A DNA stretch of 64,000 nt from Candidatus Opimibacter iunctus (GCA_016716665.1 JADJVH010000006.1:1-64000); one strand, 5' to 3'. Positions 26,945 to 36,390 are shown, counted from the first letter of the stretch. Translations and numbers: made by a program. The notes: generated from the letters alone by a model not told the origin.

Positions 26945-27922
26945 ATGAAATGGTTTTTTGGGTTGATTTTAGCAGGATTCCTATTTACTTCCTGCGATAA
27001 CGAACTGGTTGTAACGGAAAACTGGAAGGACATTCCAGTGGTTTGGGGCTTTGTATCCAAGAGTGACACCGCTCATTACATCAGGGTGGAAAAGGCATTC
27101 CTGGATCCAAACACTTCCCCGAATATCATCGCCAGGATCCCTGATTCATTGTATTATGACAATGCCACAGTATCGCTCAAGCGAATTGCGAGCGGCCAGG
27201 TGTTCCCCCTCACCAGAGTGGATGGCAACCTTGAAGGATACCCAAGAGAAAGTGGTGAATTTGCAGAAGCACCCAATTATCTCTACAAGATTAAAGCTAA
27301 CCTGATCGCAGTAGTAGCCGGGGATGAATACGAGTTTATCCTTCAACGCAATGATCATACAGCCCCAGTAACAGCAAAGACAATCATTCTGCCAGCAGCA
27401 GTCCTGCGCAACCCTTCTGCAGGCTCCCTCTTATCCTTCAAGCAAAATATTGACTTCCTGTACAAGTGGAATCCAATGGAAGACGCAGGGATTTTCGATA
27501 TTCAGATGCGCTTTAATTACAGTGAAAAGTCACCTGCAACAGGAAATATCTACGAACCAAAATCTGTAAAATGGGATGTGGTCCAGGGCCTGGAAGCTTA
27601 TGAGTATAAAATGGATGGAGCTCAGTTTTATAACTCAGTTGCCGCCAATATAGCTGAAGATCCTGCAGCCACCAGAATATTTGGAAGCATTGATATCCTG
27701 GTCTGGTGCGGAGGCAAAGAACTCCTCAACTATATCACAATCCTCGGGGCCAATACCGGGATTACCAGCACGCAGGATATTCCCCTGTACACTAACCTGT
27801 CAGAAGGAAGAGGCATATTCACTTCAAGGAATGTCTCCGACAATCTCGGATTCGGGCTTACTAATCAATCACTTGATAGCCTAAAAAACGGTAGCATCAC
27901 CGGAGATCTCAATTTCCAATAG
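26945..27922 (+). CDS. Hypothetical lipoprotein (DUF4249-like)
   Basis: I start at 26945, which gives MKWFFGLILAGFLFTSCDNE, a lipoprotein signal with Cys near residue 17. The frame is open upstream to 26906 but those residues do not belong to a signal. The mature protein of about 308 residues is beta-rich, begins 'VVWGFVSKSDTAHYIRVEKAF' and ends 'GRGIFTSRNVSDNLGFGLTN'. This layout recalls the DUF4249 lipoproteins, which often sit beside TonB-dependent receptors, but no receptor gene is adjacent here. It diverges from panB. Confidence 0.6.
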   Translation: MKWFFGLILAGFLFTSCDNELVVTENWKDIPVVWGFVSKSDTAHYIRVEKAFLDPNTSPNIIARIPDSLYYDNATVSLKRIASGQVFPLTRVDGNLEGYPRESGEFAEAPNYLYKIKANLIAVVAGDEYEFILQRNDHTAPVTAKTIILPAAVLRNPSAGSLLSFKQNIDFLYKWNPMEDAGIFDIQMRFNYSEKSPATGNIYEPKSVKWDVVQGLEAYEYKMDGAQFYNSVAANIAEDPAATRIFGSIDILVWCGGKELLNYITILGANTGITSTQDIPLYTNLSEGRGIFTSRNVSDNLGFGLTNQSLDSLKNGSITGDLNFQ

Positions 27923-28113
27923 GTACTACCTGACACCTTAACATCCAAATTTCAGCGGCTTACTACTGCCTATTTGTCAGTTTTTACGCTTCAAACCTGT
28001 CAGATTCTGCAGGCTTAGTCCGTTTTTGGCATACAAAAACCTGATTTATCATGGTGGCATAACCATTGATTAGTAGGTTGTAACGTAAAAGAAATTCAAA
28101 AAAAACGAACAGT

Positions 28114-30039
28114 ATGAGTAAGATAATCGGAATTGACCTGGGTACCACCAACTCCTGTGTTGCGGTCATCGAGGGTAATGAACCAACCGTGATTGCCAAT
28201 GATGAAGGGAGGAGAACGACCCCATCCATTGTGGCATTCCTGGACAACGGTGAGCGGAAAGTAGGAGATCCGGCCAAAAGGCAGGCTATCACTAATGCCA
28301 AGCGTACTATATATTCTATCAAGCGTTTTATGGGCAATCGCTTTGGTGAAGTCACCAAGGAAGCAGGCCGTGTAACCTACCCGGTCAAGGCTGGTCCTAA
28401 TGATACCGTGAAGGTAGATATCGATGGTCGCCAATATACTCCGCAAGAGATCTCTGCAATCATCTTGCAGAAAATGAAGAAAGTGGCAGAGGATTACCTC
28501 GGCCAGGAAGTAAAGGACGCAGTGATCACTGTTCCTGCATACTTCAACGACTCCCAAAGACAAGCGACTAAGGAAGCAGGCGAAATCGCAGGCCTCAATG
28601 TACGTCGTATCATCAACGAACCTACTGCAGCAGCCCTGGCTTATGGCCTGGACAAGAAGCACAAGGATATGACCATTGCGGTCTACGACCTTGGAGGTGG
28701 AACATTTGACGTATCCATCCTCGAACTGGGTGATGGCGTGTTTGAAGTCAAATCAACCAATGGGGATACTCACCTCGGTGGTGATGACTTTGACCAGGTG
28801 ATCATCGACTGGCTCGCTGAAGAGTTTAAGAAACAGGAAGCCATTGATCTCCGCAAGGATCCTATGGCATTACAACGCCTCAAAGAAGCTGCAGAACGCG
28901 CTAAAATCGAATTGTCAAGTGGTTCTGAAACGAGCATCACCTTGCCATATGTCACTGCAGTCGATGGCGTGCCAAAGCACCTTGATACCAAGTTGACCAA
29001 AGCAAAGTTTGAACAACTGTCTGAAGAACTTGTGATGCGCACATTGCGCCCTTGTGAAGAGGCTATCCGTGATGCAGGTATCAGTAAGTCAGACATCGAT
29101 GAGATCATCCTTGTAGGAGGATCTACACGTATACCAAGGATACAGGCAGCAGTCGAAGAGTTCTTTGGCAAGAAGCCAAGCAAAGGCGTAAATCCTGACG
29201 AAGTAGTGGCCATTGGTGCTGCAATCCAGGGTGGCGTACTGAGCGGTGATGTACAAGATGTGCTCCTGCTTGATGTGACACCTCTTTCCATGGGGATTGA
29301 AACTATGGGTGGGATATATGACGTAGTGATTGAATCGAACAGTACAATCCCTACCAAGAAATCAAAGGTATATTCCACAGCATCTGACAATCAACCATCA
29401 GTGGAGATTCATATTCTCCAGGGAGAGCGAAAGATGGCAAGGGACAACAGACCTATCGGTAGGTTTATCCTTGATGGAATACCACCGGCACCAAGAGGTA
29501 TGCCGCAGGTTGAAGTATCCTTTGATATAGACGCCAATGGTATCCTCAGCGTATCTGCAAAAGATAAAGGAACAGGCAAACAGCAATCGATCCGCATCGA
29601 AGCAAGCACAGGCTTGTCCAAGGAAGAAATCGCCAGGATGAAAGCTGAAGCTGACGCTAATGCAGAAACAGACCGTATCGCCCGTGAGCAGGCAGAGAAA
29701 ATCAATACTGCTGATGCACTGATCTTCCAGACTGAAAAGCAACTGAAGGATTATGGCGATAAAATACCGGGAGACAAAAAATCTTCCATCGAATCATCAC
29801 TCGCTGAACTGAAATCAGCCTTTGAGTCCCGGGATGTAAACCGGATTGACCCGGCGTTAGAAAGTCTCAATGCCGCATGGCAGGCTGCCAGCCAGGATAT
29901 ATACCAGGCACAGCAGGAGGCAGGTCAACAGAATGCCGGTCAGGACCAGGGCGACACTTCAGGTTCTTCAAATGGGAAGGGCCAGGAAGGTGATGTCACA
30001 GACGTAGAGTTTGAAGAGATGGATAATTCTAAGAAATAA
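28114..30039 (+). CDS. dnaK: Molecular chaperone DnaK (Hsp70)
   Basis: The 641-residue protein is full-length Hsp70. It has the N-terminal 'GIDLGTTNSCVAV' phosphate loop, 'AVYDLGGGTFDVSI' (near 196), 'ILVGGSTRIPRIQ' (near 338), the substrate-binding domain from about 390, and the C-terminal helical lid with a disordered Gln/Gly-rich tail ending 'DVEFEEMD'. DnaK folds and protects proteins in the cytoplasm with DnaJ and GrpE, which are not in this window. No CIRCE operator is visible upstream. A strong bidirectional terminator follows at 30063. Confidence 0.97.
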   Translation: MSKIIGIDLGTTNSCVAVIEGNEPTVIANDEGRRTTPSIVAFLDNGERKVGDPAKRQAITNAKRTIYSIKRFMGNRFGEVTKEAGRVTYPVKAGPNDTVKVDIDGRQYTPQEISAIILQKMKKVAEDYLGQEVKDAVITVPAYFNDSQRQATKEAGEIAGLNVRRIINEPTAAALAYGLDKKHKDMTIAVYDLGGGTFDVSILELGDGVFEVKSTNGDTHLGGDDFDQVIIDWLAEEFKKQEAIDLRKDPMALQRLKEAAERAKIELSSGSETSITLPYVTAVDGVPKHLDTKLTKAKFEQLSEELVMRTLRPCEEAIRDAGISKSDIDEIILVGGSTRIPRIQAAVEEFFGKKPSKGVNPDEVVAIGAAIQGGVLSGDVQDVLLLDVTPLSMGIETMGGIYDVVIESNSTIPTKKSKVYSTASDNQPSVEIHILQGERKMARDNRPIGRFILDGIPPAPRGMPQVEVSFDIDANGILSVSAKDKGTGKQQSIRIEASTGLSKEEIARMKAEADANAETDRIAREQAEKINTADALIFQTEKQLKDYGDKIPGDKKSSIESSLAELKSAFESRDVNRIDPALESLNAAWQAASQDIYQAQQEAGQQNAGQDQGDTSGSSNGKGQEGDVTDVEFEEMDNSKK

Positions 30040-30062
30040 TTATCAGATTGGATTATCAATTG

Positions 30063-30094
30063 AAAAGGCGAAGAGCATGCTCTTCGCCTTTTTT
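30063..30094. terminator. Bidirectional terminator between dnaK and tsaD
   Basis: A perfect 30-bp palindrome (AAAAGGCGAAGAGCA and its complement) ends in a run of T. It serves dnaK on the plus strand and, with its A-rich left side, tsaD on the minus strand. Confidence 0.88.
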
Positions 30095-30126
30095 ATATTT
30101 CCTTGCCCCTTCCTCCCTGCTCCTTG

Positions 30127-31137
30127 CTATTGCATCCCTCTGATAAAAGGCTTTGTGTCAAGTGGTGATTCGATTCCCTCCAGAAATTCAAACCAACCCG
30201 CCATCGCAATCATCCCTGCATTGTCTGTACAATATTGCATAGCAGGAAAGTAAAGGTTCCAGTCATTGACACGTCCTACCTCAGTGAGCTTATCCCTTAA
30301 TCCTGAATTGGCAGCAACACCACCCGCAATACCTATTTCTTTAATTCCATATTGCTGCGCAGCAAAGGTTAGTTTTCGCACCAGGATTTCAACGATCGTA
30401 TGTTGGATGCTCGCACAAATATCATTGATGTGTTTGCTGATAAAGTCAGGGTCCTTCCTGACTTCGTCCCTGATAAAATAAAGGATCGCAGTTTTTACAC
30501 CACTGAAGCTAAAATCAAGTCCTTCAATGTGCGGTATTGGAAACGGATATATTGGTTTGCCTTGCCTGGCATGTTTGTCAATGATGGGTCCGGCAGGATA
30601 GGGTAGGCCCAGTATTTTTCCTGACTTGTCAAACGCCTCTCCCGCAGCATCATCGAGGGTCTGACCTAAGACTTCCATGTCCGAGTAGCTACGGACGAGA
30701 ACAATCTGCGTGTGACCTCCGGATACGGTGAGATTGAAGAAGGGAAACTGAGGTTTTGGAGCGTCGATAAAGTGAGAAAGCACATGCGCTCTCATATGGT
30801 TGACAGAGATAAACGGGATGCCCAGGCTCAGCGCCATTGCTTTTGCAAAACTCAGCCCAACCGTCAGCGATCCCATGAGCCCGGGGCCTGCGGTACAAGC
30901 GATACCATTCAACTGTGATACCTGTACACCTGCTTTCTTAAGCGCAGCATCAACTACTATGGCTATGTTCTCCTGATGCATCCTGGAAGCCACCTCAGGG
31001 ACGATTCCTCCATACTGGGCATGGATGGCCTGGCTGGCAATCACATTGCTCAGGATCACCCCATTGCACATCACTGCTGCCGAAGTATCGTCACACGACG
31101 ATTCGATTGCCAATAAATATGAATTGCCATCAATCAT
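30127..31137 (-). CDS. tsaD: tRNA N6-adenosine threonylcarbamoyltransferase TsaD
   Basis: TsaD transfers the threonylcarbamoyl group to A37 of ANN-reading tRNAs and is essential in most bacteria. I start at 31137 (MIDGNSYLLAIESSCDDTS), giving 336 residues. The frame is open to 31215 but that part is a translated TTCTGCCG repeat. The ASKHA fold is shown by 'AIESSCDDTSAAV', the metal-binding 'NHMRAHVLSH' (near 110), 'TVSGGHTQIVL', 'LPYPAGPIID' and 'IGIAGGVAANSGLR'. It diverges from the DUF3822 gene. Confidence 0.95.
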   Translation of the reverse strand: MIDGNSYLLAIESSCDDTSAAVMCNGVILSNVIASQAIHAQYGGIVPEVASRMHQENIAIVVDAALKKAGVQVSQLNGIACTAGPGLMGSLTVGLSFAKAMALSLGIPFISVNHMRAHVLSHFIDAPKPQFPFFNLTVSGGHTQIVLVRSYSDMEVLGQTLDDAAGEAFDKSGKILGLPYPAGPIIDKHARQGKPIYPFPIPHIEGLDFSFSGVKTAILYFIRDEVRKDPDFISKHINDICASIQHTIVEILVRKLTFAAQQYGIKEIGIAGGVAANSGLRDKLTEVGRVNDWNLYFPAMQYCTDNAGMIAMAGWFEFLEGIESPLDTKPFIRGMQ

Positions 31138-31162
31138 CTTGCAAATGTAGAAATTAAGCCCC

Positions 31163-31194
31163 TTCTGCCGTTCTGCCGTTCCGCCGTTCTGCCT
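31163..31194. repeat. TTCTGCCG octamer array
   Basis: Four contiguous 8-bp units (TTCTGCCG, TTCTGCCG, TTCCGCCG, TTCTGCCT) lie between the divergent tsaD and DUF3822 genes, in the place where their promoters should be. It is part of the family of period-8 intergenic arrays in this window. Confidence 0.7.
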
Positions 31195-31260
31195 TTGCCC
31201 GAATTTCCCTATCATTGTTGGCTCGTTTTTTGGAAGATAACAGAGCGATATTCAATATTG

Positions 31261-32025
31261 ATGCCCATTCCTGCCAACCCACCTGAACTCATTATCTCCT
31301 TGTCCTCGGACAGGGTCAGGCTGCAGTTGCCCGAACAACAGGAGAATGGCAAGCCAGCATGGACCTCAAGTTTTCCCGTAAAAGGGATTTTCGCCGACAA
31401 TCAGATTTCAAATGCACTTGATGCTGCATTGGCCCAGAATCCATCCCTGATGGATCAGTTTAAGGATGTCGCCATTCTGGTGGTCGACAGGCCAAACGTC
31501 TGTATTCCACAGTTTTATGCTGATCAGGATAAGTTGCCCGAGATTGCAGGACGATATCTCAAGGTCAGAGCAGGAGACACATTGTCGGCTGATGCAATAC
31601 CAGGGGATACAGTCGTAGCCTACAGTGTCCCGGCGGGAACCATCAATGTGCTTAGAGAGTATTATGCCGGAGCAGATCACCTTCACATGACCTCAGTGCT
31701 ATGGACAGCTATCCATCAACTGGTCACGCCATCAGGTACGGACTCTTCAAGACTGTTTTTCCTGACTACAGGCAATACCTTGCTGATCATAGGGGAGACT
31801 GCCGGCAAACTCACCTTCTCCAGGAGCTTTTTTGTCCAGGACCAAAGTGATATCGCCTACTATGCCTTAGCATGTAGCAGGATGCTAAAACCAACCGAAC
31901 ATTGGTTGTTGACCATCAAAGATGAACGGCCATCATTGGCGTTTCCACAGATTGAATATTTCAATCTACACCATCAGGTCGAATTGCCTGAGCTCCATAC
32001 CCTCATTGCCCGGCACCGCTCATGA
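31261..32025 (+). CDS. DUF3822-family protein
   Basis: Starting at 31261 (MPIPANPPELIISLSSDRV) the protein has 254 residues. The segments 'FKDVAILVVDRPNVCIPQFY', 'VAYSVPAGTINVLREYY' and 'YYALACSRMLKPTEHWLLTI' fit the DUF3822 family, which has an actin-like (pilus-assembly ATPase-like) fold and unknown function. In Bacteroidota this gene commonly precedes rsmD, and it does so here with an ATGA overlap at 32022. The link suggests a role near rRNA modification, but that is inference from context only. No signal peptide is present. Confidence 0.75.
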   Translation: MPIPANPPELIISLSSDRVRLQLPEQQENGKPAWTSSFPVKGIFADNQISNALDAALAQNPSLMDQFKDVAILVVDRPNVCIPQFYADQDKLPEIAGRYLKVRAGDTLSADAIPGDTVVAYSVPAGTINVLREYYAGADHLHMTSVLWTAIHQLVTPSGTDSSRLFFLTTGNTLLIIGETAGKLTFSRSFFVQDQSDIAYYALACSRMLKPTEHWLLTIKDERPSLAFPQIEYFNLHHQVELPELHTLIARHRS

Positions 32026-32561
32026 GAATCATCGGCGGGCAGTGGCGAGGAAGAAGGATTCAAATTCCCTCTAAAGGCTGGCCTGTCCGGCCAACTACCG
32101 ATTTTGCCCGCGAAGCTTTGTTTAATATGCTCGACAATCGCCTTGACTATGAGCATGCTGCCGCGCTCGATCTGTTCGGTGGTACCGGCATTCACTCCAT
32201 GGAACTAGCTTCCAGAGGATGTCTGGATATCACCTATGTCGACCGTTACAGGGATAGTGTGAAGTTTATGCGCTCTTTTGTCAAGGAGTGGAATATGCCG
32301 ATCGAGGTAGTCCTGAGTGATGTGGAGAAGTTTGTTCAGGGGACGACAAAGAAGTGGGATTATATCTTTGCGGATCCTCCATACGATATGCGGGGGCTGG
32401 AATCCTTTCCAGGGATGCTTCTGTCAGCCGATATCCTCAAACCGGAGGGTTTTTTTGTCTTAGAGCATATTTCCACCAAATCCTTTGACAAAACGCCCGG
32501 ATTTACCGAGGCAAGGCACTATGGACAAAGTGTATTCAGCTTTTTTGGCGCAGGATCGTAA
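32022..32561 (+). CDS. rsmD: 16S rRNA (guanine(966)-N(2))-methyltransferase RsmD
   Basis: RsmD methylates G966 of 16S rRNA using SAM. The 179-residue protein has the family start 'MRIIGGQWRGRRIQIP', 'RPTTDFAREALFNML', the SAM loop 'ALDLFGGTGIHSMELASRG' and the catalytic motif DPPY in 'YIFADPPYDM' (near 119). Length is normal. The start codon overlaps the DUF3822 stop (ATGA), and argS begins 15 bp after the stop, so the three genes look like one operon. Confidence 0.93.
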   Translation: MRIIGGQWRGRRIQIPSKGWPVRPTTDFAREALFNMLDNRLDYEHAAALDLFGGTGIHSMELASRGCLDITYVDRYRDSVKFMRSFVKEWNMPIEVVLSDVEKFVQGTTKKWDYIFADPPYDMRGLESFPGMLLSADILKPEGFFVLEHISTKSFDKTPGFTEARHYGQSVFSFFGAGS

Positions 32562-32576
32562 CTTTGTTCCCCTTAC

Positions 32577-34397
32577 ATGAAAGACATCACAAAAGAAATA
32601 GAAATTGCCGCCGCTGAGGCTGTTAAGGCGATCTACCAGGCTGACATCCCTACAGGGGATTTCTTGGTCACGTCTACCAAGAAGGAGCACAAAGGAGATT
32701 ATACCCTGGTGACCTTTGCCATCTCTAAGGCATTGAGGCAACCTCCTCCGCAGATTGCAGCCGCAATCGGCGAGTATATTCAACGTACCAGGTCTTGGGT
32801 CAGCGGTACTGAAGTGTTGCAGGGCTTTCTCAATATCTCCCTGAGCACAGCCTATTGGAATGAAGTGCTGGTAGATATGCAGGGTAATCCAGATTTCTGG
32901 AAGCCCTCCCAGCCAAGGGAAAAAGTGCTCGTGGAGTTTTCATCTCCCAATACCAACAAGCCCTTACATCTCGGCCATATCCGGAACATATTACTGGGAT
33001 GGTCGATGTCAAAAATATTTTTAGCCTGTGGTCACGAGGTCAACAAGGTTCAGATCGTCAATGACCGCGGCATCGCCATCTGCAAGAGTATGTTAGCCTG
33101 GCAGAAGTTTGGCGAAGGGATAACGCCTGAAAAGGCAGGTATCAAGAGTGACCATTTCGTTGGCGAGTGGTATGTGCGTTTTGAAAAGGAGTTTTCTGCG
33201 GAATATAAACTCTGGCAGGAAACAGACGATGCAAAAGCACATTACAGCAAGCGCAAGGAAACAGAACAGAGTGAACAGGATTTTTTCAAGGCATATAAGA
33301 ACGTTTATTTCAACACATACAGTGACCTTGGAAAGGAAGCGAGAGAGCTTCTGCTGAAGTGGGAATATCATGATCACGACACCATTGCTTTGTGGAAGAA
33401 AATGAACGGCTGGGTATATGCAGGCTTCGAAGACACATATAAAAGCCTTGGCGTTAGTTTTGACAAGCTGTATTATGAAAGTGAAACCTATCTCCTGGGC
33501 AAGGACCTGATAGAAGATGGATTGAAGCGAGGAGTTTTTTATAAGAAGGATGATGGGTCTGTATGGGTTGACCTGACAGATGCAGGATTGGATCATAAGC
33601 TATTACTACGCAGTGATGGCACATCAGTATACATGACGCAGGACCTGGGCACAGCACAAAAACGTTACGACGAATTTGGTGCAGAGCGGATGGTCTATGT
33701 GGTTGCTGACGAACAGAACTACCATTTCCAGGCGCTGTTTGCGATCATGGCCAAACTTGGGGCGCCATATGCTCCGGGGTTACATCATCTGTCCTATGGC
33801 ATGGTGGATCTGCCTGAAGGCAAGATGAAATCAAGAGAAGGTACAGTAGTCGATGCAGATGACCTGATGGCGGATGTCGTAGAGGAAGCGAGAGTAGCGG
33901 CAAAAGATAGAGAAATGACAGATCCTGAAATCATCAGGCGCATAGGTATGGCGGCTCTTAAGTTCTTCATCATCAAGGTGGACCCGCGTAAACGAATGAC
34001 CTTTGATCCTAAAGCATCTGTTGATCTGCAGGGTCAGACAGGGCCATATATCCAGAATGCCTATGTACGTGTTCAATCAATCCTCAGGAGGGCTGGAGAA
34101 GTATCAGGGAGTTATGAAGGATATGAATTGAATGAAGATGAAAAACTGCTGCTCAATATGCTGGGCCAATGCAGGCATATCGTGGATAGTGCTGCGAGAG
34201 AATATAGCCCTGCATTGATCGCAAATTATGCCTTTACCTTAGCTAAGGAATATCACAGATATTATCATGAAGTCAAAGTACTGCAAGCAGAGACAGAGCA
34301 GGCAAAGTTCTTCCGATTGATATTGATAAAGTTAATCGGAGATATACTTGCGCAGAGTATGGACTTGTTGGGCATAGAGATGCCAGAACGAATGTAG
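32577..34397 (+). CDS. argS: Arginine--tRNA ligase
   Basis: ArgS charges tRNA-Arg. The 606-residue enzyme has an N-terminal additional domain (about 1-110), the HIGH motif as 'HLGHIRN' (near 133), the KMSKS-like loop as 'KMKSREGT' (near 415), and the C-terminal DALR anticodon-binding helices ending 'LDLLGIEMPERM' with little extra. Order and length fit bacterial class I ArgRS. It follows rsmD closely, and its stop is followed by a 240-bp repeat-rich gap. Confidence 0.96.
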   Translation: MKDITKEIEIAAAEAVKAIYQADIPTGDFLVTSTKKEHKGDYTLVTFAISKALRQPPPQIAAAIGEYIQRTRSWVSGTEVLQGFLNISLSTAYWNEVLVDMQGNPDFWKPSQPREKVLVEFSSPNTNKPLHLGHIRNILLGWSMSKIFLACGHEVNKVQIVNDRGIAICKSMLAWQKFGEGITPEKAGIKSDHFVGEWYVRFEKEFSAEYKLWQETDDAKAHYSKRKETEQSEQDFFKAYKNVYFNTYSDLGKEARELLLKWEYHDHDTIALWKKMNGWVYAGFEDTYKSLGVSFDKLYYESETYLLGKDLIEDGLKRGVFYKKDDGSVWVDLTDAGLDHKLLLRSDGTSVYMTQDLGTAQKRYDEFGAERMVYVVADEQNYHFQALFAIMAKLGAPYAPGLHHLSYGMVDLPEGKMKSREGTVVDADDLMADVVEEARVAAKDREMTDPEIIRRIGMAALKFFIIKVDPRKRMTFDPKASVDLQGQTGPYIQNAYVRVQSILRRAGEVSGSYEGYELNEDEKLLLNMLGQCRHIVDSAAREYSPALIANYAFTLAKEYHRYYHEVKVLQAETEQAKFFRLILIKLIGDILAQSMDLLGIEMPERM

Positions 34398-34399
34398 CA

Positions 34400-34458
34400 A
34401 ATGAAAAATGAAAAATGAAGAGAGAAGAATGAAGAGAGAAGAGTGGAGAGTGGGAAGA
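34400..34458. repeat. AATGAAA/AGAGAAG purine-rich tandem stretch
   Basis: Degenerate tandem units of 7-8 bp (ATGAAAA, ATGAAGAG, AGAAGAATG) fill the first 60 bp after argS. The same kind of unit recurs at 36306-36340. Confidence 0.55.
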
Positions 34459-34470
34459 AGTAGTCAAAAT

Positions 34471-34612
34471 ATCCCGGAGGGATAAAGTTTCAATTGCCCT
34501 TCGCATAGCACTTTGAAAAATGAAGAGTTTGAGAAATAATCCTGAAGGGATTCAACATCAATAGCCCTGGGGATAAGGAAGAAAAAATCCACCAACCCTG
34601 AAGGGGTTGAAT
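34471..34612. repeat. Three spaced CCTGAAGGG-type palindromic repeats
   Basis: ATCCCGGAGGGATAAAG (34471-34487), ATCCTGAAGGGATTCAAC (34539-34556) and AACCCTGAAGGGGTTGAAT (34594-34612) are related small palindromes 50-70 bp apart. A further CCCCTTCAGGGGATTTAGGGG copy occurs at about 38760-38780. They resemble short palindromic intergenic repeats common in Bacteroidota; the mobility mechanism is unknown. Confidence 0.6.
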
Positions 34613-34641
34613 AATGAGTAGATATCAAAAAAGAAGAACAC

Positions 34642-36306
34642 ATGGAAGAGTCAAAGTCACTCAATTTTATAGAAGAATTCATCGAAGAGGACATAGCCAA
34701 TGGTAAGCATGGCGGACGGGTGCATACCCGCTTTCCACCTGAACCCAATGGATATCTTCATATCGGACATGCCAAGGCGATCTGCCTCAATTTTGAGATA
34801 GCCAAAAAGTATGGTGGCAAGACCAATCTGAGATTTGATGACACCAACCCGGCCACTGAAGAAACCGAATATGTCAATGCAATCAAGGCTGACATCAAAT
34901 GGCTTGGTTATGATTGGGAAGACCGGGAGTATTACGCCTCTGATTACTTTGACCAGCTATATGAATATGCCCTTGATCTGATCCGTAAAGGACTGGCTTA
35001 TGTGGATGACAGCACGGCTGAAGAAATAGCTGCGCAAAAGGGCACACCGACAGAACCTGGAAAGGAAAGCCTGTATCGTTCACGATCTATAGAAGAAAAC
35101 CTTGATCTTTTTACAAGGATGAAGGACGGTGAATTTGCTGATGGCGCACGTGTATTGCGTGTCAAAGTAGATCTGGCTTCACCTAATATGCATATGCGCG
35201 ATCCGGTCATCTATCGTATCAAGCGTCAGCATCATCACCGTACCGGAGACAAGTGGTGCATCTATCCAATGTATGACTTTGCGCATGGCCAAAGCGATAG
35301 TATCGAAGGGATCACACATTCCCTATGTTCGTTGGAGTTTATTCACCACCGGCCATTGTACGATTGGTTTATCCAACAATTAGGCATTTTTCCAAGCAGG
35401 CAGATTGAGTTTGCCCGGATGAATGTAAACTATATGATTACATCCAAGAGACGGTTGATGCAATTGGTCAACGAAGGCCTGGTCACCGGCTGGGATGATG
35501 CACGGATGCCCACGATCAGTGGCCTCCGGAGAAGAGGATATCCTGCTGCCGCTATTCGTGTATTCTGTGATAAAGTCGGTATCGCAAAACGCGATAATTG
35601 GATTGAAATCGAATTGCTCGAATCTTGTGTGCGCAATGAATTGAATCAAACAGCCCTGCGCAGGATGGCAGTACTGGACCCTATAAAGGTGGTGATCTCA
35701 AACTATCCGGAAGGGCAGACAGAGAACCTTCCTTCAGAAAATAATCCTGAAGACGAAAACGGTGGGCACAGAGATATGCCGTTTAGCCGCGAGATCTATA
35801 TCGAGCGCGAAGACTTTATGATAGATCCGCCTAAGAAATATTTCAGGCTCGCACCAAAGGCAACTGTGCGCTTAAAGAGTGCCTATATCATCACCTGTGA
35901 GAATGCCATAGTTGACGAATCAACTGGTGACATCAAGGAAATCATTTGTACCTACTATCCTGATTCAAAAAGCGGTTCAGACACAAGTGGCATCAAGGCC
36001 AAGGGCACCCTCCACTGGGTTAATGCACCAACTGCTATCCAGGGTGAAATCCGGATGTATGACAGGCTTTTCACCACTGAAAACCCACTCGAAGATGGTG
36101 TGGACTTCCTGAGCAAGGTAAACCCCGATTCGCTGAAAGTACTGGACAAGGTCATGCTTGAACCAGCTCTAGCCGAAGCACCAATAGGGCAGGGATTCCA
36201 GTTTTTAAGGCAAGGATATTTTACCCTCGATAGAGATTCTACTCCTGAAAAGCTGGTGTTTAATCAGACGGTTTCACTCAAGGAAGGCTGGACCAATAAA
36301 GAGTAA
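34642..36306 (+). CDS. glnS: Glutamine--tRNA ligase
   Basis: The 554-residue enzyme charges tRNA-Gln. The class I signature reads 'PPEPNGYLHIGHAKAI' (HIGH near 42-45), and the second motif is 'YMITSKRRLMQLV' (an MSKRKL variant, near 262). The segments 'HSLCSLEFIHHRPLYDWF' and the C-terminal beta-barrel domains (from about 340) are those of GlnRS rather than GluRS. The presence of GlnRS implies that tRNA-Gln need not be charged by transamidation. It lies between repeat-rich gaps and ends 85 bp before a strong bidirectional terminator. Confidence 0.95.
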   Translation: MEESKSLNFIEEFIEEDIANGKHGGRVHTRFPPEPNGYLHIGHAKAICLNFEIAKKYGGKTNLRFDDTNPATEETEYVNAIKADIKWLGYDWEDREYYASDYFDQLYEYALDLIRKGLAYVDDSTAEEIAAQKGTPTEPGKESLYRSRSIEENLDLFTRMKDGEFADGARVLRVKVDLASPNMHMRDPVIYRIKRQHHHRTGDKWCIYPMYDFAHGQSDSIEGITHSLCSLEFIHHRPLYDWFIQQLGIFPSRQIEFARMNVNYMITSKRRLMQLVNEGLVTGWDDARMPTISGLRRRGYPAAAIRVFCDKVGIAKRDNWIEIELLESCVRNELNQTALRRMAVLDPIKVVISNYPEGQTENLPSENNPEDENGGHRDMPFSREIYIEREDFMIDPPKKYFRLAPKATVRLKSAYIITCENAIVDESTGDIKEIICTYYPDSKSGSDTSGIKAKGTLHWVNAPTAIQGEIRMYDRLFTTENPLEDGVDFLSKVNPDSLKVLDKVMLEPALAEAPIGQGFQFLRQGYFTLDRDSTPEKLVFNQTVSLKEGWTNKE

Positions 36307-36350
36307 AATGAAAAGTGAAGAATGAAAAGTGAAGGAAGAGCGGTGTACTA

Positions 36351-36363
36351 AGCGTAGCCGAAG
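36351..36363. repeat. AGCGTAGCCGAAG interspersed repeat copy
   Basis: This short copy of the GAGCGTAGCCGAAG core follows an AATGAAAAGTGAAG tandem stretch (36306-36340), the same order of elements as at 7277-7328. Confidence 0.55.
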
Positions 36364-36390
36364 TATGAAGATTCAAATATCTTCAAGCAA

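Noticed and set aside
28096..29390. Minus-strand open frames of 188 and 206 residues inside dnaK
   Set aside because: They are shadows of the strongly biased dnaK codons on the other strand and show no family features.
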